From the NCBI RefSeq assembly GCF_004764705.1, contig NZ_SHLX01000013.1:186001-250000 (forward strand): a stretch of DNA of 64,000 bases. The letters run 5' to 3'. Under the pieces are notes generated by a model. The model was not told where the DNA came from. It made no database searches and saw nothing but the letters and a program-made list of their open reading frames with translations. This DNA is from Paenibacillus cymbidii. Its GTDB lineage: Bacteria > Bacillota > Bacilli > Paenibacillales > NBRC-103111. Of the stretch, positions 9,351 to 18,274 are shown piece by piece. Position numbers and translations under genes: made by a program. Positions within the stretch are counted from its first letter, which is position 1; the number at the start of each line of letters is the position of its first letter.

Positions 9351-10706
9351 TTATTTATTTTTTATTTCCTTCTCTATTTCGGCTTGTAAATCCTGAAGTG
9401 CCTTTTCGGGTGTTTTAGCCAGCGTCATGACGGCCTCTTCGGCAGCTTTAATGCGGTCGCTATAATACATTCCTTTGGCGATTCCCGGGAGAGGCTTCGC
9501 ATTTTTGCTTCCCAGCGTGTCTACGAATATTTTGCGCACAGGAATTTCATTGATAAACGCTTGGTAGTCGGGTTGCACGGCGATCTTCGGCGATGCAGGA
9601 ATCCAGCCGCCCTGGGTGAGCATATTGGCCGCATATTTCTCATTGCCATATCCGCTCATCCATTTGACAAACTGCCAGGCTTCCTCGGGATGCTTCGCTT
9701 TACTGGGAATCATGTTGAAATTGCCGTCGCTTAAATCGGCGTTTGCTTTTCCATAACCTGCTGGATATGGCATCGGAGCAACGCCATAATTCATATTTGG
9801 CGCATACTTTTTAATATCCGGCAGCGCCCACATCCCGTCAATGATGATAGCCTGTTTACCGCTAAAGAAAGGATTCGTCGATCCTCCGCTCTCCTTCAGA
9901 CTGTTCTTGAACGCTGCAAGTTTGGTGGCATCATATTTTTTGGCATAAGATTGAAACCATTGGAACAGCTTCAGATTATGCTCATTCGTCGCAGTAGGAT
10001 TGCCTGCTTCATCCACCCAATGACCGTCGAAAGAGGGATTCCAGCTTCTTATGTTATTCGGCATATAACCAATTCGCTGGATAAAGCCCCGGTCATCCTT
10101 TTGCCACAATTTATCTTGCATGGCGTCCAATTCTTCAATCGTGACCGGCGGCTTCTCCGGATCAAGCCCCGCGGCTTTAAAGATATCTTTGTTATAGATC
10201 ATCGCATGCGCATCCATCGAAAAAGCAACGGCATACAATTGATTGTTGTATGACCCCATGTTTTTAACAACAGGATACAGCCAGTCCTTAAAATCGGGAG
10301 CGTCGGCACTTTGATATTTATCAAGCGGCATGATAGCCCCCGAGTCGGCCCAGGCCGGAACAACCGAACTCCCTTCCGTTATGATATCCGGCGGGTTGCC
10401 CCCGGCATTGGCGGTCAGAAATTTCGTATCAATGTCGCCTGGAATCGAAACACTTTTCACTTTGATACCCGGATGAGTTTTATTAAACTCGTCGACAATT
10501 CCGTCGATCATCTTGGCATCGTCACCCGTCCAAAAATGCCAGTAAACGAGCTCGACAGCTTCCTTGCCCGACGCCTTGGGCGCAACCGAAGCAGATGGTT
10601 CCACGCTTGCGGATGGGTTGGCGCCCTTGGAGCTGCCGCACCCTGCCATCGCAAACAAAACGACACTCGTGGATAAAAAAAGCATTTTCTTTGAAAAAAA
10701 TTTCAT
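9351..10706 (-). CDS. Extracellular sugar-binding lipoprotein (MalE/UgpB-type)
   Basis: 451 aa with lipoprotein signal and lipobox (FAMAGC, Cys at about residue 23), then a Ser/Ala/Pro tether. The mature domain matches family 1 solute-binding proteins: VYWHFWTGDDAKMIDGIVDEF near the N-terminus, and the HPEEAWQFVKWMSG helix late in the protein. A GGAGGAAAAATCAA ribosome site precedes ATG 10706. It serves the MalF/MalG-type permeases of the same operon. The hairpin just downstream probably boosts its relative mRNA level. Confidence 0.93.
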   Translation of the reverse strand: MKFFSKKMLFLSTSVVLFAMAGCGSSKGANPSASVEPSASVAPKASGKEAVELVYWHFWTGDDAKMIDGIVDEFNKTHPGIKVKSVSIPGDIDTKFLTANAGGNPPDIITEGSSVVPAWADSGAIMPLDKYQSADAPDFKDWLYPVVKNMGSYNNQLYAVAFSMDAHAMIYNKDIFKAAGLDPEKPPVTIEELDAMQDKLWQKDDRGFIQRIGYMPNNIRSWNPSFDGHWVDEAGNPTATNEHNLKLFQWFQSYAKKYDATKLAAFKNSLKESGGSTNPFFSGKQAIIIDGMWALPDIKKYAPNMNYGVAPMPYPAGYGKANADLSDGNFNMIPSKAKHPEEAWQFVKWMSGYGNEKYAANMLTQGGWIPASPKIAVQPDYQAFINEIPVRKIFVDTLGSKNAKPLPGIAKGMYYSDRIKAAEEAVMTLAKTPEKALQDLQAEIEKEIKNK

Positions 10707-10773
10707 TTGATTTTTCCTCCCGTTTATGGATCGCCTATCTGCGTTCGCCGCGGCTGATGCCGCCAGTATTCTT

Positions 10774-11739
10774 TTAGAAATGGAGCTTCACTCTTCTTTC
10801 ATCCCTCGCGGATTCATAGGCTGCCAGTGAGACCTCCAAGGTATGCAACGCATTTGCATAGGACGAACGCGGGAGAGCCGGATTATGGGTTCGGACCGCT
10901 TCGATGAAGGCATCATCCTGCTCTTTATACATGTTTTGAGTTTTCCCTTCCAATGTTGTCGTTCGATTGGGTTCCGTGATAGTCAGACTTTTCCCGGACA
11001 GGGTCAAGCGATAATCTTTCCCCATTACCTCTACCGCATTTCGCCAATCCGGTTGAATGCATGCCGTGTCGATATGGCCAACCGCTCCGGAAACAAAATC
11101 CAATCCAACCGTAACAACGGATGGGATCGTCGCTCCCGCTTTATCCTCCAACAGGCCATATCCCATTAAACCGTAAACGGATCTTATCTCGCCCGCCAAA
11201 TACCGAACCAGATCGACCGTATGCGTGGCCTGTTCAATCAATTGCCCTCCCGATTTGGCAAGATCCCGCCACCAAGGCGTATTCACGAAACCGGATAAAT
11301 AATGAGCGCTGACCATGCCAATCGGTTTATCCGCCAAATAATGGCGTGCTTGTTCGACAACATCGATGTACCGCAAGCAGTAGCCGGAGGCAGCGATTAT
11401 ACCTGAGCTTTTGATCGCTTCCGCTTTCCGGCGAGCCGAGGCCATATCAAGACCAATAGGTTTCTCGACCAATAGATGAATATTTTTTGCCGCCGCTTTT
11501 TCTTCTATATCTTCATGACCAAAAGGGGGAACACAGACAAACAGCGCATCAATCTGCTCACGATCAAGCATCGAATCGAAATCCGTGTAAGATTTCATTC
11601 CATAAGCGAGCGCCGCTTTCTCTGCACTTTCCTTTACTACATCACAAACCGCGACCATTCGCACATCCTCATTCTCAGCCAATACTTTTAAATGAGTCTG
11701 AGCGATACCTCCGGCCCCGACAATGGCTACTTTTACCAT
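10774..11739 (-). CDS. Gfo/Idh/MocA family oxidoreductase
   Basis: 321 aa. The N-terminal Rossmann motif is VAIVGAGGIAQTHL; the family EKPI motif appears as LLVEKPIGLD (residues about 92-101); WWRDLAKSGGQLIEQATHTVDL (given in parts: WWRDLAKSGG, then QATHTVDL) supplies the catalytic-region His. It would act on a sugar imported by the flanking transporter. It sits 11 nt after the TIM-barrel isomerase gene and 67 nt before the binding-protein gene, inside the operon. It is not closely similar to the other oxidoreductase in this window, so the two operons probably handle different substrates. Confidence 0.9.
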   Translation of the reverse strand: MVKVAIVGAGGIAQTHLKVLAENEDVRMVAVCDVVKESAEKAALAYGMKSYTDFDSMLDREQIDALFVCVPPFGHEDIEEKAAAKNIHLLVEKPIGLDMASARRKAEAIKSSGIIAASGYCLRYIDVVEQARHYLADKPIGMVSAHYLSGFVNTPWWRDLAKSGGQLIEQATHTVDLVRYLAGEIRSVYGLMGYGLLEDKAGATIPSVVTVGLDFVSGAVGHIDTACIQPDWRNAVEVMGKDYRLTLSGKSLTITEPNRTTTLEGKTQNMYKEQDDAFIEAVRTHNPALPRSSYANALHTLEVSLAAYESARDERRVKLHF

Positions 11740-11750
11740 TCGTATTCCCC

Positions 11751-12581
11751 CTAAAATGATTCTCCGCGAATGATGGCATCCAAATGACGAGATGTATCAT
11801 AGACCGCTTGGAGAGCGCTTTCACAATAAGCAGTTATCTCCGCCGTTATTACGTCATCATAGCCAATATCCTTCAGAGCCTGCATCACCGCGCGCCACGG
11901 CACGTCTCCCGCCAATAGCGGGACGAAACCTTTCGAGTTTCCCACGGCCCGTATGAAATCCTTGGCATGAATTTTACAAATGTGCTTACCCAACATGCGA
12001 ATCCATTGCTCCGGGTGACCGAACAGCATCACGTTGCCAATATCGAAGTAAACCTTAATAAACGCCGAGCCGATCTCATCCATATAGCGGATCATTTCAA
12101 GCGGCGACAGCAAAAACTTGTTCCACACATTCTCAATCCCAATAGTGATTTTGACCTGCTCGGCATAAGGCAACAGCTTGGCAAGCTCTTCCTGACTTCT
12201 GTCGTAGCATTGGTCATAGGTTACTTCTTCCGTACAATAAGCCGGAACTACCAACACCGTATCCATACCGAGAATCGAGGCGATTTCAAGCTGCTTTTTA
12301 ACAATATCACGTCCCTTCTCCCTTACTTGCGGATTCGGAGACGACAATGAATGATCCCACATAAGACCACAGGACAAGCTGCGCAATTGAATACCATGGG
12401 ATTGGGCGATCTCTCCCACTTCCCGGATCTCCATTTCAGATGAATCAAGAGTAAAACCAACCCGATCGGGATTGTTAAGCGTTAATTCGATTGCGTCATA
12501 CCCGGCCTTTCTGGTGTGCGCAAAGACATCACGGAGCGGCATAGTGGATGGAAAACTCCAATGATTAATAGCCTTTAACAT
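11751..12581 (-). CDS. Sugar phosphate isomerase/epimerase (xylose isomerase-like TIM barrel)
   Basis: 276 aa, normal for the AP endonuclease 2/xylose isomerase-like family. Metal-binding residues appear in order: IGIENVWN (Glu), KVYFDIGNVM (Asp), CKIHAKDF (His and Asp) and VITAEITAY (Glu). Such proteins isomerise or epimerise keto-sugars or inositol derivatives and often pair with a Gfo/Idh/MocA enzyme, as here (the next gene). Together they suggest oxidation and isomerisation of an inositol-like or sugar substrate. The cofactor and substrate are inferred only from the family. Confidence 0.88.
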   Translation of the reverse strand: MLKAINHWSFPSTMPLRDVFAHTRKAGYDAIELTLNNPDRVGFTLDSSEMEIREVGEIAQSHGIQLRSLSCGLMWDHSLSSPNPQVREKGRDIVKKQLEIASILGMDTVLVVPAYCTEEVTYDQCYDRSQEELAKLLPYAEQVKITIGIENVWNKFLLSPLEMIRYMDEIGSAFIKVYFDIGNVMLFGHPEQWIRMLGKHICKIHAKDFIRAVGNSKGFVPLLAGDVPWRAVMQALKDIGYDDVITAEITAYCESALQAVYDTSRHLDAIIRGESF

Positions 12582-12633
12582 CGCTGCATCCGCCTTTATC
12601 TTTAATTGGAAATGCTATCAAATCAACTGCCGG

Positions 12634-13548
12634 CTATCGTTCGCCGCCGTAATATACCCACCGTGCAGACGATTTAAAGACAACTATTGTGGAAACCAGG
12701 ATAACGAGGAATAACACCCAGGCCATAGCCGATGCGTATCCCATATGAAAATAGGTAAATCCGTTTTTGTACAAATAAAGCGAATAGAACAGCGTGGAAT
12801 CGTTTGGACCTCCCTCCGTGATGATGTACGATTCCGTAAAATACTGAAACGACCCTATCAAGCCCATAATCAGGTTAAAGAAAATAACGGGTGTAATCAT
12901 CGGCAGCGTGATGTAATAAATTTTTTGCCGCCACGTGCAGCCGTCAAGCTCCGCCGATTCGTACATTTCTTGCGGAACATCTTGAAGTCCCGCAAGGTAA
13001 ATAACCATCGCTCCCCCGACTCCCCAGAGTCCCATGAGGATTAGCGCCGGTTTTGACCAATGGGGATCAACAAGCCATCCAGGCCCTTCAATACCGAAGA
13101 AATAAAGCAAAGAGTTGATTACGCCAAACTGGGAATCGAACAGCCACTGCCAGAGCAAAGATGAAGCGACGATCGGCACAATTGTCGGCAAATAAAAAAT
13201 CGTGCGATAGATCCCTATTCCCTTAACCTTCATATTCAAGATCAAGGCCAAAATAATTCCGGCAACCACACTTAATGGAACGGAAAAAATCGTGTAAAAC
13301 ATGGTGTTATAAAGCGCCTTCCAAAACAAAGAATCGTGCAACAGATTGTTGAAATTGCTCATCCCCGTCCACCGGGGAGAGTTAATAATGTCATAGGTAG
13401 TAAAACTGTAATAAATCGATAACGCAAACGGTATTAACGTAAATGCGATAAAACCGATCAGCCACGGAGAGATGAACAGCAACCCCTTCATGAGGTTGCG
13501 CCTGGTCTCCTTGCTGCCGCTACTCGTCGATACATGCAAGCCGGACAT
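12634..13548 (-). CDS. Sugar ABC transporter permease (MalF/UgpA-type)
   Basis: 304 aa from ATG 13548, giving the usual length with a short cytoplasmic N-terminus before the first membrane segment (GLLFISPWLIGFIAF). The EAA loop is YESAELDGCTWRQKIYYITL, about residues 200-220. The frame is open to 13683 (349 aa), but the extra 45 residues contain a 14-bp palindrome at 13589-13602 that looks like an operator, and no homologous extension is expected; the upstream start cannot be excluded because the ribosome sites are weak (GGGATG here, GAAGGGAA there). It is the first gene of the first sugar operon. Confidence 0.88.
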   Translation of the reverse strand: MSGLHVSTSSGSKETRRNLMKGLLFISPWLIGFIAFTLIPFALSIYYSFTTYDIINSPRWTGMSNFNNLLHDSLFWKALYNTMFYTIFSVPLSVVAGIILALILNMKVKGIGIYRTIFYLPTIVPIVASSLLWQWLFDSQFGVINSLLYFFGIEGPGWLVDPHWSKPALILMGLWGVGGAMVIYLAGLQDVPQEMYESAELDGCTWRQKIYYITLPMITPVIFFNLIMGLIGSFQYFTESYIITEGGPNDSTLFYSLYLYKNGFTYFHMGYASAMAWVLFLVILVSTIVVFKSSARWVYYGGER

Positions 13549-13588
13549 TGGGGTCACATCCCGGATTAGTTGTATTTTGAACCTCGTT

Positions 13589-13602
13589 AGTAATCGATTA
13601 CT
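13589..13602. promoter_or_regulatory. Perfect palindrome, LacI-type operator candidate
   Basis: AGTAATCGATTACT is a perfect 14-bp palindrome with a central CG, the shape of LacI/GalR-family operators. It lies about 41 nt upstream of the preferred permease start. No regulator gene is adjacent, so function is inferred from form and position only. Confidence 0.45.
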
Positions 13603-13932
13603 TTTTGTCACCTCGTTTTCGCGTGGCTGTCTGACTTCCTGCGCCTTTACATCATGAAGCCGGTGTGTACTCCCCTTCATCATAAGGCGGGATTCCCTTC
13701 AGGTGAATGCGCAATACTTATGATGAGTCCTTCATAATTAAGATTTCATTGATCCCGAATCGAATCGGACCTTGAAAGTGGTGCCCGAACGGGCCAAAAC
13801 GTACAACGTGCCGAGCGCGATTCGCCCTTGTCTTAACCATCGCAAAGCAGACATGTTGCACAAGACGCGACATTCTCCCCTCCGCCAACTAACTACTTCG
13901 CTTTTTATGCCGCTCCGATCAAGCGTCCTGAA

Positions 13933-14124
13933 AAATAGGCGATGTTTTATTGCCTATTTCGCCAAAAACGGGCCGCCTCTCCAAAATAGCCAGTGAAATC
14001 GCTGGCTATTTTGTCCAAGAAGCCCGATTCAGGGCCTGGCGGAACAAATAAGCCATGATTGCACTGGCTATTTCGGATGAACCGTGCGAAATCGGGCAAA
14101 TAAGCCATTTTTCGTGGGCTATTT
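13933..14124. repeat. Four tandem AAATAGCC-type hairpins
   Basis: Inverted repeats occur at 13933-13959 (AAATAGGC/GCCTATTT), 13983-14012 (AAAATAGCCAG/CTGGCTATTTT, perfect 11 bp), 14046-14073 and 14098-14124 (AAATAAGCCA with TGGCTATTT or GGGCTATTT). Their starts are 50, 63 and 52 nt apart. The stem sequence is conserved while loops and spacers vary. The whole 13684-14290 interval has no convincing gene. Confidence 0.75.
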
Positions 14125-14290
14125 TCTTTACCCGGCCGGCATGATGCCGCGGCCTGCACTTAAAGGTGGTTGGTTCGGGTTCGGGTTACGGTTCTGAGTG
14201 TCTACCAAATAAACAAAACAAGAATACCCATCAAGCAGCTCTGATTCCCTCGAAGGGTCGGCTCTCATTCGCCACGTTATACCCAGCACC

Positions 14291-14345
14291 AAAAAAGCGC
14301 CCTACCTCCCGCCGCGCCTTCACGCAGCAGCAAGTATGACGCTTT
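14291..14345 (-). terminator. Probable terminator after the AAA ATPase
   Basis: On the minus strand, AAAGCG and CGCTTT form a stem around a long G-rich interior and are followed by further T residues (CGCTTTTTTGG). It begins 5 nt past the ATPase stop codon. The long loop lowers confidence. Confidence 0.45.
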
Positions 14346-14349
14346 CGTT

Positions 14350-15669
14350 TTACTCCTCTTGCATGAACCCCATCTTCCGGGACTGTCCGTCCGTGATCCA
14401 TTCGCGGCTGCGTCCTTTGGCGTAGTCCGATTTCATACCGGAAATCAGCCGGTCGAGATCGGTTTCCTGCTCGTAATGCATCTGCAGCGCGGCGGAAGCA
14501 TAGAGCTCGCTAAGCTGTGCCAGCGTAAATCCTTCCGTCCCGCGGGCGGCCCGGGCGATCGTCTCCTCGTCCGCAAGACGCGGCATGCCGATATGCACCA
14601 AGTACGCGCGGCGCAGCGCCTCATCCGGCGACTTCACCTCGTACGCCCGGTCGAATCGGCCCGCTCGATTCATCAGCGCGGGATCGATTTTCTCAGGATA
14701 GTTGGTCGTGCCGATCAGATAGATCCCTTCCTTCGACGTCGCGCCATCCAGCGTATTCAGGAAATAGGAGCGGCAACCGGCCGGCATCGAATCGATATCC
14801 TCGATAACGAGCACCATCGGCGCCATGCGGGCCGCCGTGTCGAATATTTCCTTAATCGACCCGCTGCCCGTATGCTCCGTAATCTGCCAGTAGGCAATCG
14901 GCGCGTTGGTCGTCGACGAGATCGATTTGACCAATGTCGTCTTGCCGTTGCCCGGCTTGCCGTATAGCAGAATGCCTCTCTTGTAAGGAATGCCGTAGGA
15001 TTGAAAAAACGCCCGGTCCTTGGAGAAAAACTCGTCGATAGAGCGGTAAATTTGCGTCTTCAGCTTCTCCTCCAGGAACACTTCGCTCCGACCGACAGAG
15101 TATGCCACCGGTTCGCGGGTTTGCTCCAGTCCGTCCGGGGTGTCGGTAAACACGGCAATCTTCGGATCGGCAAGCAGGCGTGCTCTCATCTCTTTCAGAA
15201 ATCGCATGAGCCCGTCATCGGATTTGCAGAAGATCAGATTCTCGCAACCCCTCCCATGCTCTGACACCCGCGGCACCCGAGAAAGCGCGACCGGATAATC
15301 CGGATAAACGAACAGATTGTTGCGTACAGCCGGCCTGATCGCATGATCGCCCCGCTTCGGATCGGCGATGGAAGCGTACTCGAACACACTGGTTTCCACG
15401 AGATCGAACAGACTGGCTGCATGCTCGACGCCAGAGAATCCGTTGCGAAGATCTTCCCCAAGTCCGTGCCAAACCTCATTGCCGTCATCTTGATAATAAA
15501 GGCGAAGATCGCCTCCGAACCGTTCCCGCAGAAAATCCAGGATAGTCTGCACGACAGTTACATAGTTGAAATAACTTGCCGCATCAAGCCTGCCGCCACC
15601 GTCCGCATGATCCGTCCGTATGATAAAAGGACGCTCTTTCATTTTGAATGGTATCGTCATATTCGGCAT
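14350..15669 (-). CDS. AAA ATPase coupled to RtcB (BCS1-like core)
   Basis: 439 aa from ATG 15669. Its first base is also the last base of the RtcB stop codon (TGATG), and AAGGGGG lies 5 nt upstream; the frame is open to 15702 but that start is unnecessary. The C-terminal half is one AAA module: Walker A LLYGKPGNGKTTL (residues about 212-224), Walker B MVLVIEDIDSM, sensor 1 YLIGTTNYPEKID and arginine finger NRAGRFDRAYE. The N-terminal 180 residues are of unknown function. AAA ATPases remodel proteins or RNPs; the strict coupling implies it acts with RtcB, perhaps presenting or dissociating RNA substrates. That role is inference. Confidence 0.9.
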   Translation of the reverse strand: MPNMTIPFKMKERPFIIRTDHADGGGRLDAASYFNYVTVVQTILDFLRERFGGDLRLYYQDDGNEVWHGLGEDLRNGFSGVEHAASLFDLVETSVFEYASIADPKRGDHAIRPAVRNNLFVYPDYPVALSRVPRVSEHGRGCENLIFCKSDDGLMRFLKEMRARLLADPKIAVFTDTPDGLEQTREPVAYSVGRSEVFLEEKLKTQIYRSIDEFFSKDRAFFQSYGIPYKRGILLYGKPGNGKTTLVKSISSTTNAPIAYWQITEHTGSGSIKEIFDTAARMAPMVLVIEDIDSMPAGCRSYFLNTLDGATSKEGIYLIGTTNYPEKIDPALMNRAGRFDRAYEVKSPDEALRRAYLVHIGMPRLADEETIARAARGTEGFTLAQLSELYASAALQMHYEQETDLDRLISGMKSDYAKGRSREWITDGQSRKMGFMQEE

Positions 15670-17093
15670 CACACCCCCTTCACCGTCGCCAGCGGACGGC
15701 ATTTGGCTACAACGGAAGCCAGCCGCGCCTGGACGACGCTGTCGATAATTTGATCGACATCCTTGTAAGCTTGTGGCGACTCGTCAACCAGCGATTCCAG
15801 AGCCCGGTGATTGAGCACGATTTCGTCCTCCTGCCCGATGCGCAGCGACGAAGCGAATTCGTCTACCGTGACCAGCTGTTTCGTCGCACTGCGAGAGCGA
15901 ACCCGCCCTGCCCCATGGCAGATGGAATAATAATTCCGCAAGCCTTCGGGCGCTCCGACCATCAGATACGAAGCCGTTCCCATCGAGCCGGGAATCAGCG
16001 CGGGATGCCCCGTCTCGCGATACGGCGCCGGGTTTCCGGAATGTCCGGCCGGCAGGGCGCGCGTCGCCCCTTTGCGGTGAACAAGCACGGGGGCTTCGCC
16101 GTGGTTTTCTTCGCAGGCATAATTGTGCATCAAGTCGTATAACGTGCTCGTCTCCGCCTGGGAACCGAATAATTCCCGCAAAGCGTCACGGACAGCAAAA
16201 GCCATCAAGTGCCGATTGGCGACAGCGTAGTTGAGCGCGGCATACATCAGATTCGTATACGTCCGGCCGGCAACACTATCGAGCGGCGCAAAGGCGAGCT
16301 TCGGGTCGGCTGTGCCCAGCCCGAGCTTGCTCATCGTTTTGGCGACCAACGAGCCGCAATGCTGGTTGACCGCGCCGCCCCAGGAACGGGAGCCGGAATG
16401 AATCATCACGACAACCTGCCCGTCCCGCAAACCCCATTGCTCGGCAATACGGCGGTTTTCTTCGTTAACGCTTATAGCCTGCATCTCGATAAAATGATTC
16501 CCATTGCCGAGCGTGCCAAGCTGGCGATGCGCTCTGTGCCAGACCGGCTCCGGAATCCGCTCCAACTCGCTCTCATCGAACCGGAGCCGGCTGCATTCCA
16601 CATGCGTAAGCGAAGTTGCTTTACGCGGCGTGTATGCGTCCGGGACGTATTTGCCCGGCAAGCCGTGAAGCCCTTTACGCAATACATCCTCCAGCCGAAT
16701 GTCGGAAAAATGGCCCCGCTGGTGATTTTCGACCGGAATCCGCTTCTCGATCGCCTTGACCAGCTTGCGGCGGAGCTTCACATCGTGCAAGTCCTCGGCC
16801 TGTAAATTCGTCAACTGCACCCGCATGCCGCACCCGATATCGCTCCCGACGATCGACGGAGAAACAAAACCGTCCTCCATCCCCCATACCGCGGTCGTGC
16901 CGATGCACGTACCGACTCCGACATGGGCGTCGGGCGTGTAGCTCATGTAGCGGATGTTCGGAATTTGCAAATTGTTGTTCGCCATTTCGAGCACCTTGGC
17001 CCCCATGGCATGAAAAAGATCGTCGCGAGCGAATACGTGCAGATCCCCCGCGGGGAGATCGATTCGCCGATAATAATTAGCATTGTTATTCAT
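15669..17093 (-). CDS. rtcB: RtcB-family RNA ligase 1
   Basis: 474 aa, full length. Motifs are PDAHVGVGTCIG, IVGSDIGCGMRV (metal-binding Asp and Cys), GTLGNGNHFIE, MIHSGSRSWG, VHRKGATRA, PGSMGTASYL and ICHGAGRVRSR, which contains the guanylylated His. RtcB joins 2',3'-cyclic phosphate or 3'-phosphate RNA ends to 5'-OH ends using GTP and Mn2+, as in tRNA splicing and repair. It is followed by the coupled AAA ATPase and preceded by a small ORF with a terminator and by a broken RlaP-like nucleotidyltransferase, so the locus is an RNA-repair cassette. The start ATG 17093 has weak ribosome-site support (GAGAGGAATTTATCGACT about 12 nt upstream). Confidence 0.95.
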   Translation of the reverse strand: MNNNANYYRRIDLPAGDLHVFARDDLFHAMGAKVLEMANNNLQIPNIRYMSYTPDAHVGVGTCIGTTAVWGMEDGFVSPSIVGSDIGCGMRVQLTNLQAEDLHDVKLRRKLVKAIEKRIPVENHQRGHFSDIRLEDVLRKGLHGLPGKYVPDAYTPRKATSLTHVECSRLRFDESELERIPEPVWHRAHRQLGTLGNGNHFIEMQAISVNEENRRIAEQWGLRDGQVVVMIHSGSRSWGGAVNQHCGSLVAKTMSKLGLGTADPKLAFAPLDSVAGRTYTNLMYAALNYAVANRHLMAFAVRDALRELFGSQAETSTLYDLMHNYACEENHGEAPVLVHRKGATRALPAGHSGNPAPYRETGHPALIPGSMGTASYLMVGAPEGLRNYYSICHGAGRVRSRSATKQLVTVDEFASSLRIGQEDEIVLNHRALESLVDESPQAYKDVDQIIDSVVQARLASVVAKCRPLATVKGV

Positions 17094-17136
17094 ATAGTCG
17101 ATAAATTCCTCTCTACATTTGAAATATTCAGCCTAA

Positions 17137-17179
17137 ATAAAAACGCAAAAAGACCGCAAGCCCATTCGCTTACGGTCTT
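17137..17179 (-). terminator. Intrinsic terminator between small ORF and rtcB
   Basis: On the minus strand a 12-bp stem (AAGACCGTAAGC with GCTTGCGGTCTT, one GT pair) closes a 6-nt loop and runs into TTTTGCGTTTTT. It lies between the small ORF at 17244-17348 and RtcB 1, so it either ends a short transcript or acts as an attenuator for rtcB. Confidence 0.75.
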
Positions 17180-17243
17180 CGCGCAATGTGAAAACAGCGG
17201 ATGCCGCGTGCCTTCCCCCTCACAATAGAGGCGGGAAGCGGCT

Positions 17244-17348
17244 TTATCCTTGTCTTTCCCTTGCTTGGGCCCGTAAAGGCCGATGGACAATGAACGCAAT
17301 ATTCGATTGCGGCTTGACGACATTGCGACGATTGAACGTTCCGGTCAT
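17244..17348 (-). CDS. Small ORF (34 aa) upstream of rtcB
   Basis: ATG 17348 follows an excellent AAAGGAGG with 9-nt spacing; the peptide starts MTGTFNRRN and ends RAQARERQG, very basic. No homologue is recognised. It sits just before the terminator that precedes rtcB, an arrangement mirrored at the second RNA-repair locus (38180-38281). It could be a leader peptide for attenuation or a translated short RNA. The surrounding 17094-17417 interval holds nothing else. Confidence 0.4.
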   Translation of the reverse strand: MTGTFNRRNVVKPQSNIAFIVHRPLRAQARERQG

Positions 17349-17417
17349 GTCCGCCGGCCTCCTTTCTGTATAATTGATTTTTTTTATTGGAGCAGTGCAT
17401 CGGCTATTCCCTAACAT

Positions 17418-17983
17418 TCAGCCCCATACTTCCTGCAAAGACAAGCGGAACCAAGCATCGAGTTGTCCGTCCAGCTTATTCTCCGCCGTGCTTAACGAGG
17501 CCGCGATTTGCTCGAAATGCCGCAGCCGCTCCTCCAAATAATCGTTGATCGGGACCAGCCGCGATAGTTCCCACGCGCCATATGAAAGTAGTGATACACG
17601 CAAGATTTCGGCGAAAAAGCAAGAGAAGCGATCCCCCGAAGCTGCTCCGCTACCCCATACTTCTCACTGTAACGGATCGGCGATTGCAGCCATTCGAGCA
17701 GCGGCGGATTCGATTTGCGATACAAGTTCAACGCTTTGCGCAAATCCCAACCGCCGATGTCGAGCTTCTCGCTGATCGGGCGCTCGATGACATCCCGCTT
17801 ATCGAAGATAGACAAGTACCATTCCGGCCGACGGATATAAAGGAACCGTACATCGTAATCGCTGTCTTGCGACGGGAACCCCCAAGCACGGCTGCCCGAT
17901 TCGCAGGCGTACAGGATGCGGATTTGTTCTTCGCGCTCCAAACGATCCAGTTGTTCGGTTATGATTCTATGCATGTCAACCAT
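17418..17983 (-). pseudogene. Broken RlaP/YcgL-type nucleotidyltransferase
   Basis: From ATG 17983 (GGAGGGAGGAG upstream) the frame gives a Pol-beta-type nucleotidyltransferase: CESGSRAWGFPSQDSDYDVR, then YLSIFDKRDVIE, SNPPLLEWLQSPI and CVYHYFHMARGNYR. It then leaves frame, and the family C-terminus (INDYLEERLRHFEQIAAS and LDAWFRLSLQEVWG) resumes in another frame. The family is usually about 250 aa; here roughly 70 residues after ARGNYR are missing, so the lesion is an internal deletion with frame change, not a single indel. RlaP (RNA-ligase-associated polymerase beta, YcgL family) is known as a genomic partner of RNA ligases, which fits its place before RtcB. A truncated product could still carry the catalytic residues. 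Confidence 0.8.
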
Positions 17984-18116
17984 ACCTGACTCCTCCCTCC
18001 CAACCGCATGGCCACCAATCTGCAGACATTCATGACCATCCGGCATCGGCTTCATGCCCCTATCTTCGCTTATCTCCTTCCTCCCGAACATGGCGGAAGT
18101 ATGACGACAGAGAAAT

Positions 18117-18245
18117 TTCACTACGATATGTACTTTGCAGGGAACGAAAAAAGACCCCTGTCGCCCAAGATCCTTCCCTACAGCAATAATAGCCATAGAA
18201 AAAGACCGCTCAGCTTCAAGCAGTCTTTACAAAAACGCTTAGCAG
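18117..18245 (-). promoter_or_regulatory. Conserved tandem-hairpin element, copy A
   Basis: About 125 nt here match 38307-38436 almost base for base over most of their length. On the minus strand there are two U-tailed hairpins: AAAGACTGCTT with GAGCGGTCTTT (18201-18228, then T), and AAGGATC with GGTCTTT then more T (18147-18175). A competing pairing AGGGAA/TTCCCT would block the second. It also can serve as terminator for the SEC-C gene just upstream. Both copies precede RNA-repair loci, which suggests a shared regulatory leader. Confidence 0.65.
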
Positions 18246-18274
18246 GTTCATCGCGAACGACTGAAGCAGCATGA

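Noticed and set aside
17090..17400. Possible tRNA or tRNA-like gene between RlaP and rtcB
   Set aside because: No cloverleaf with acceptor and T-arm could be built; only a terminator and short ORF are supported.
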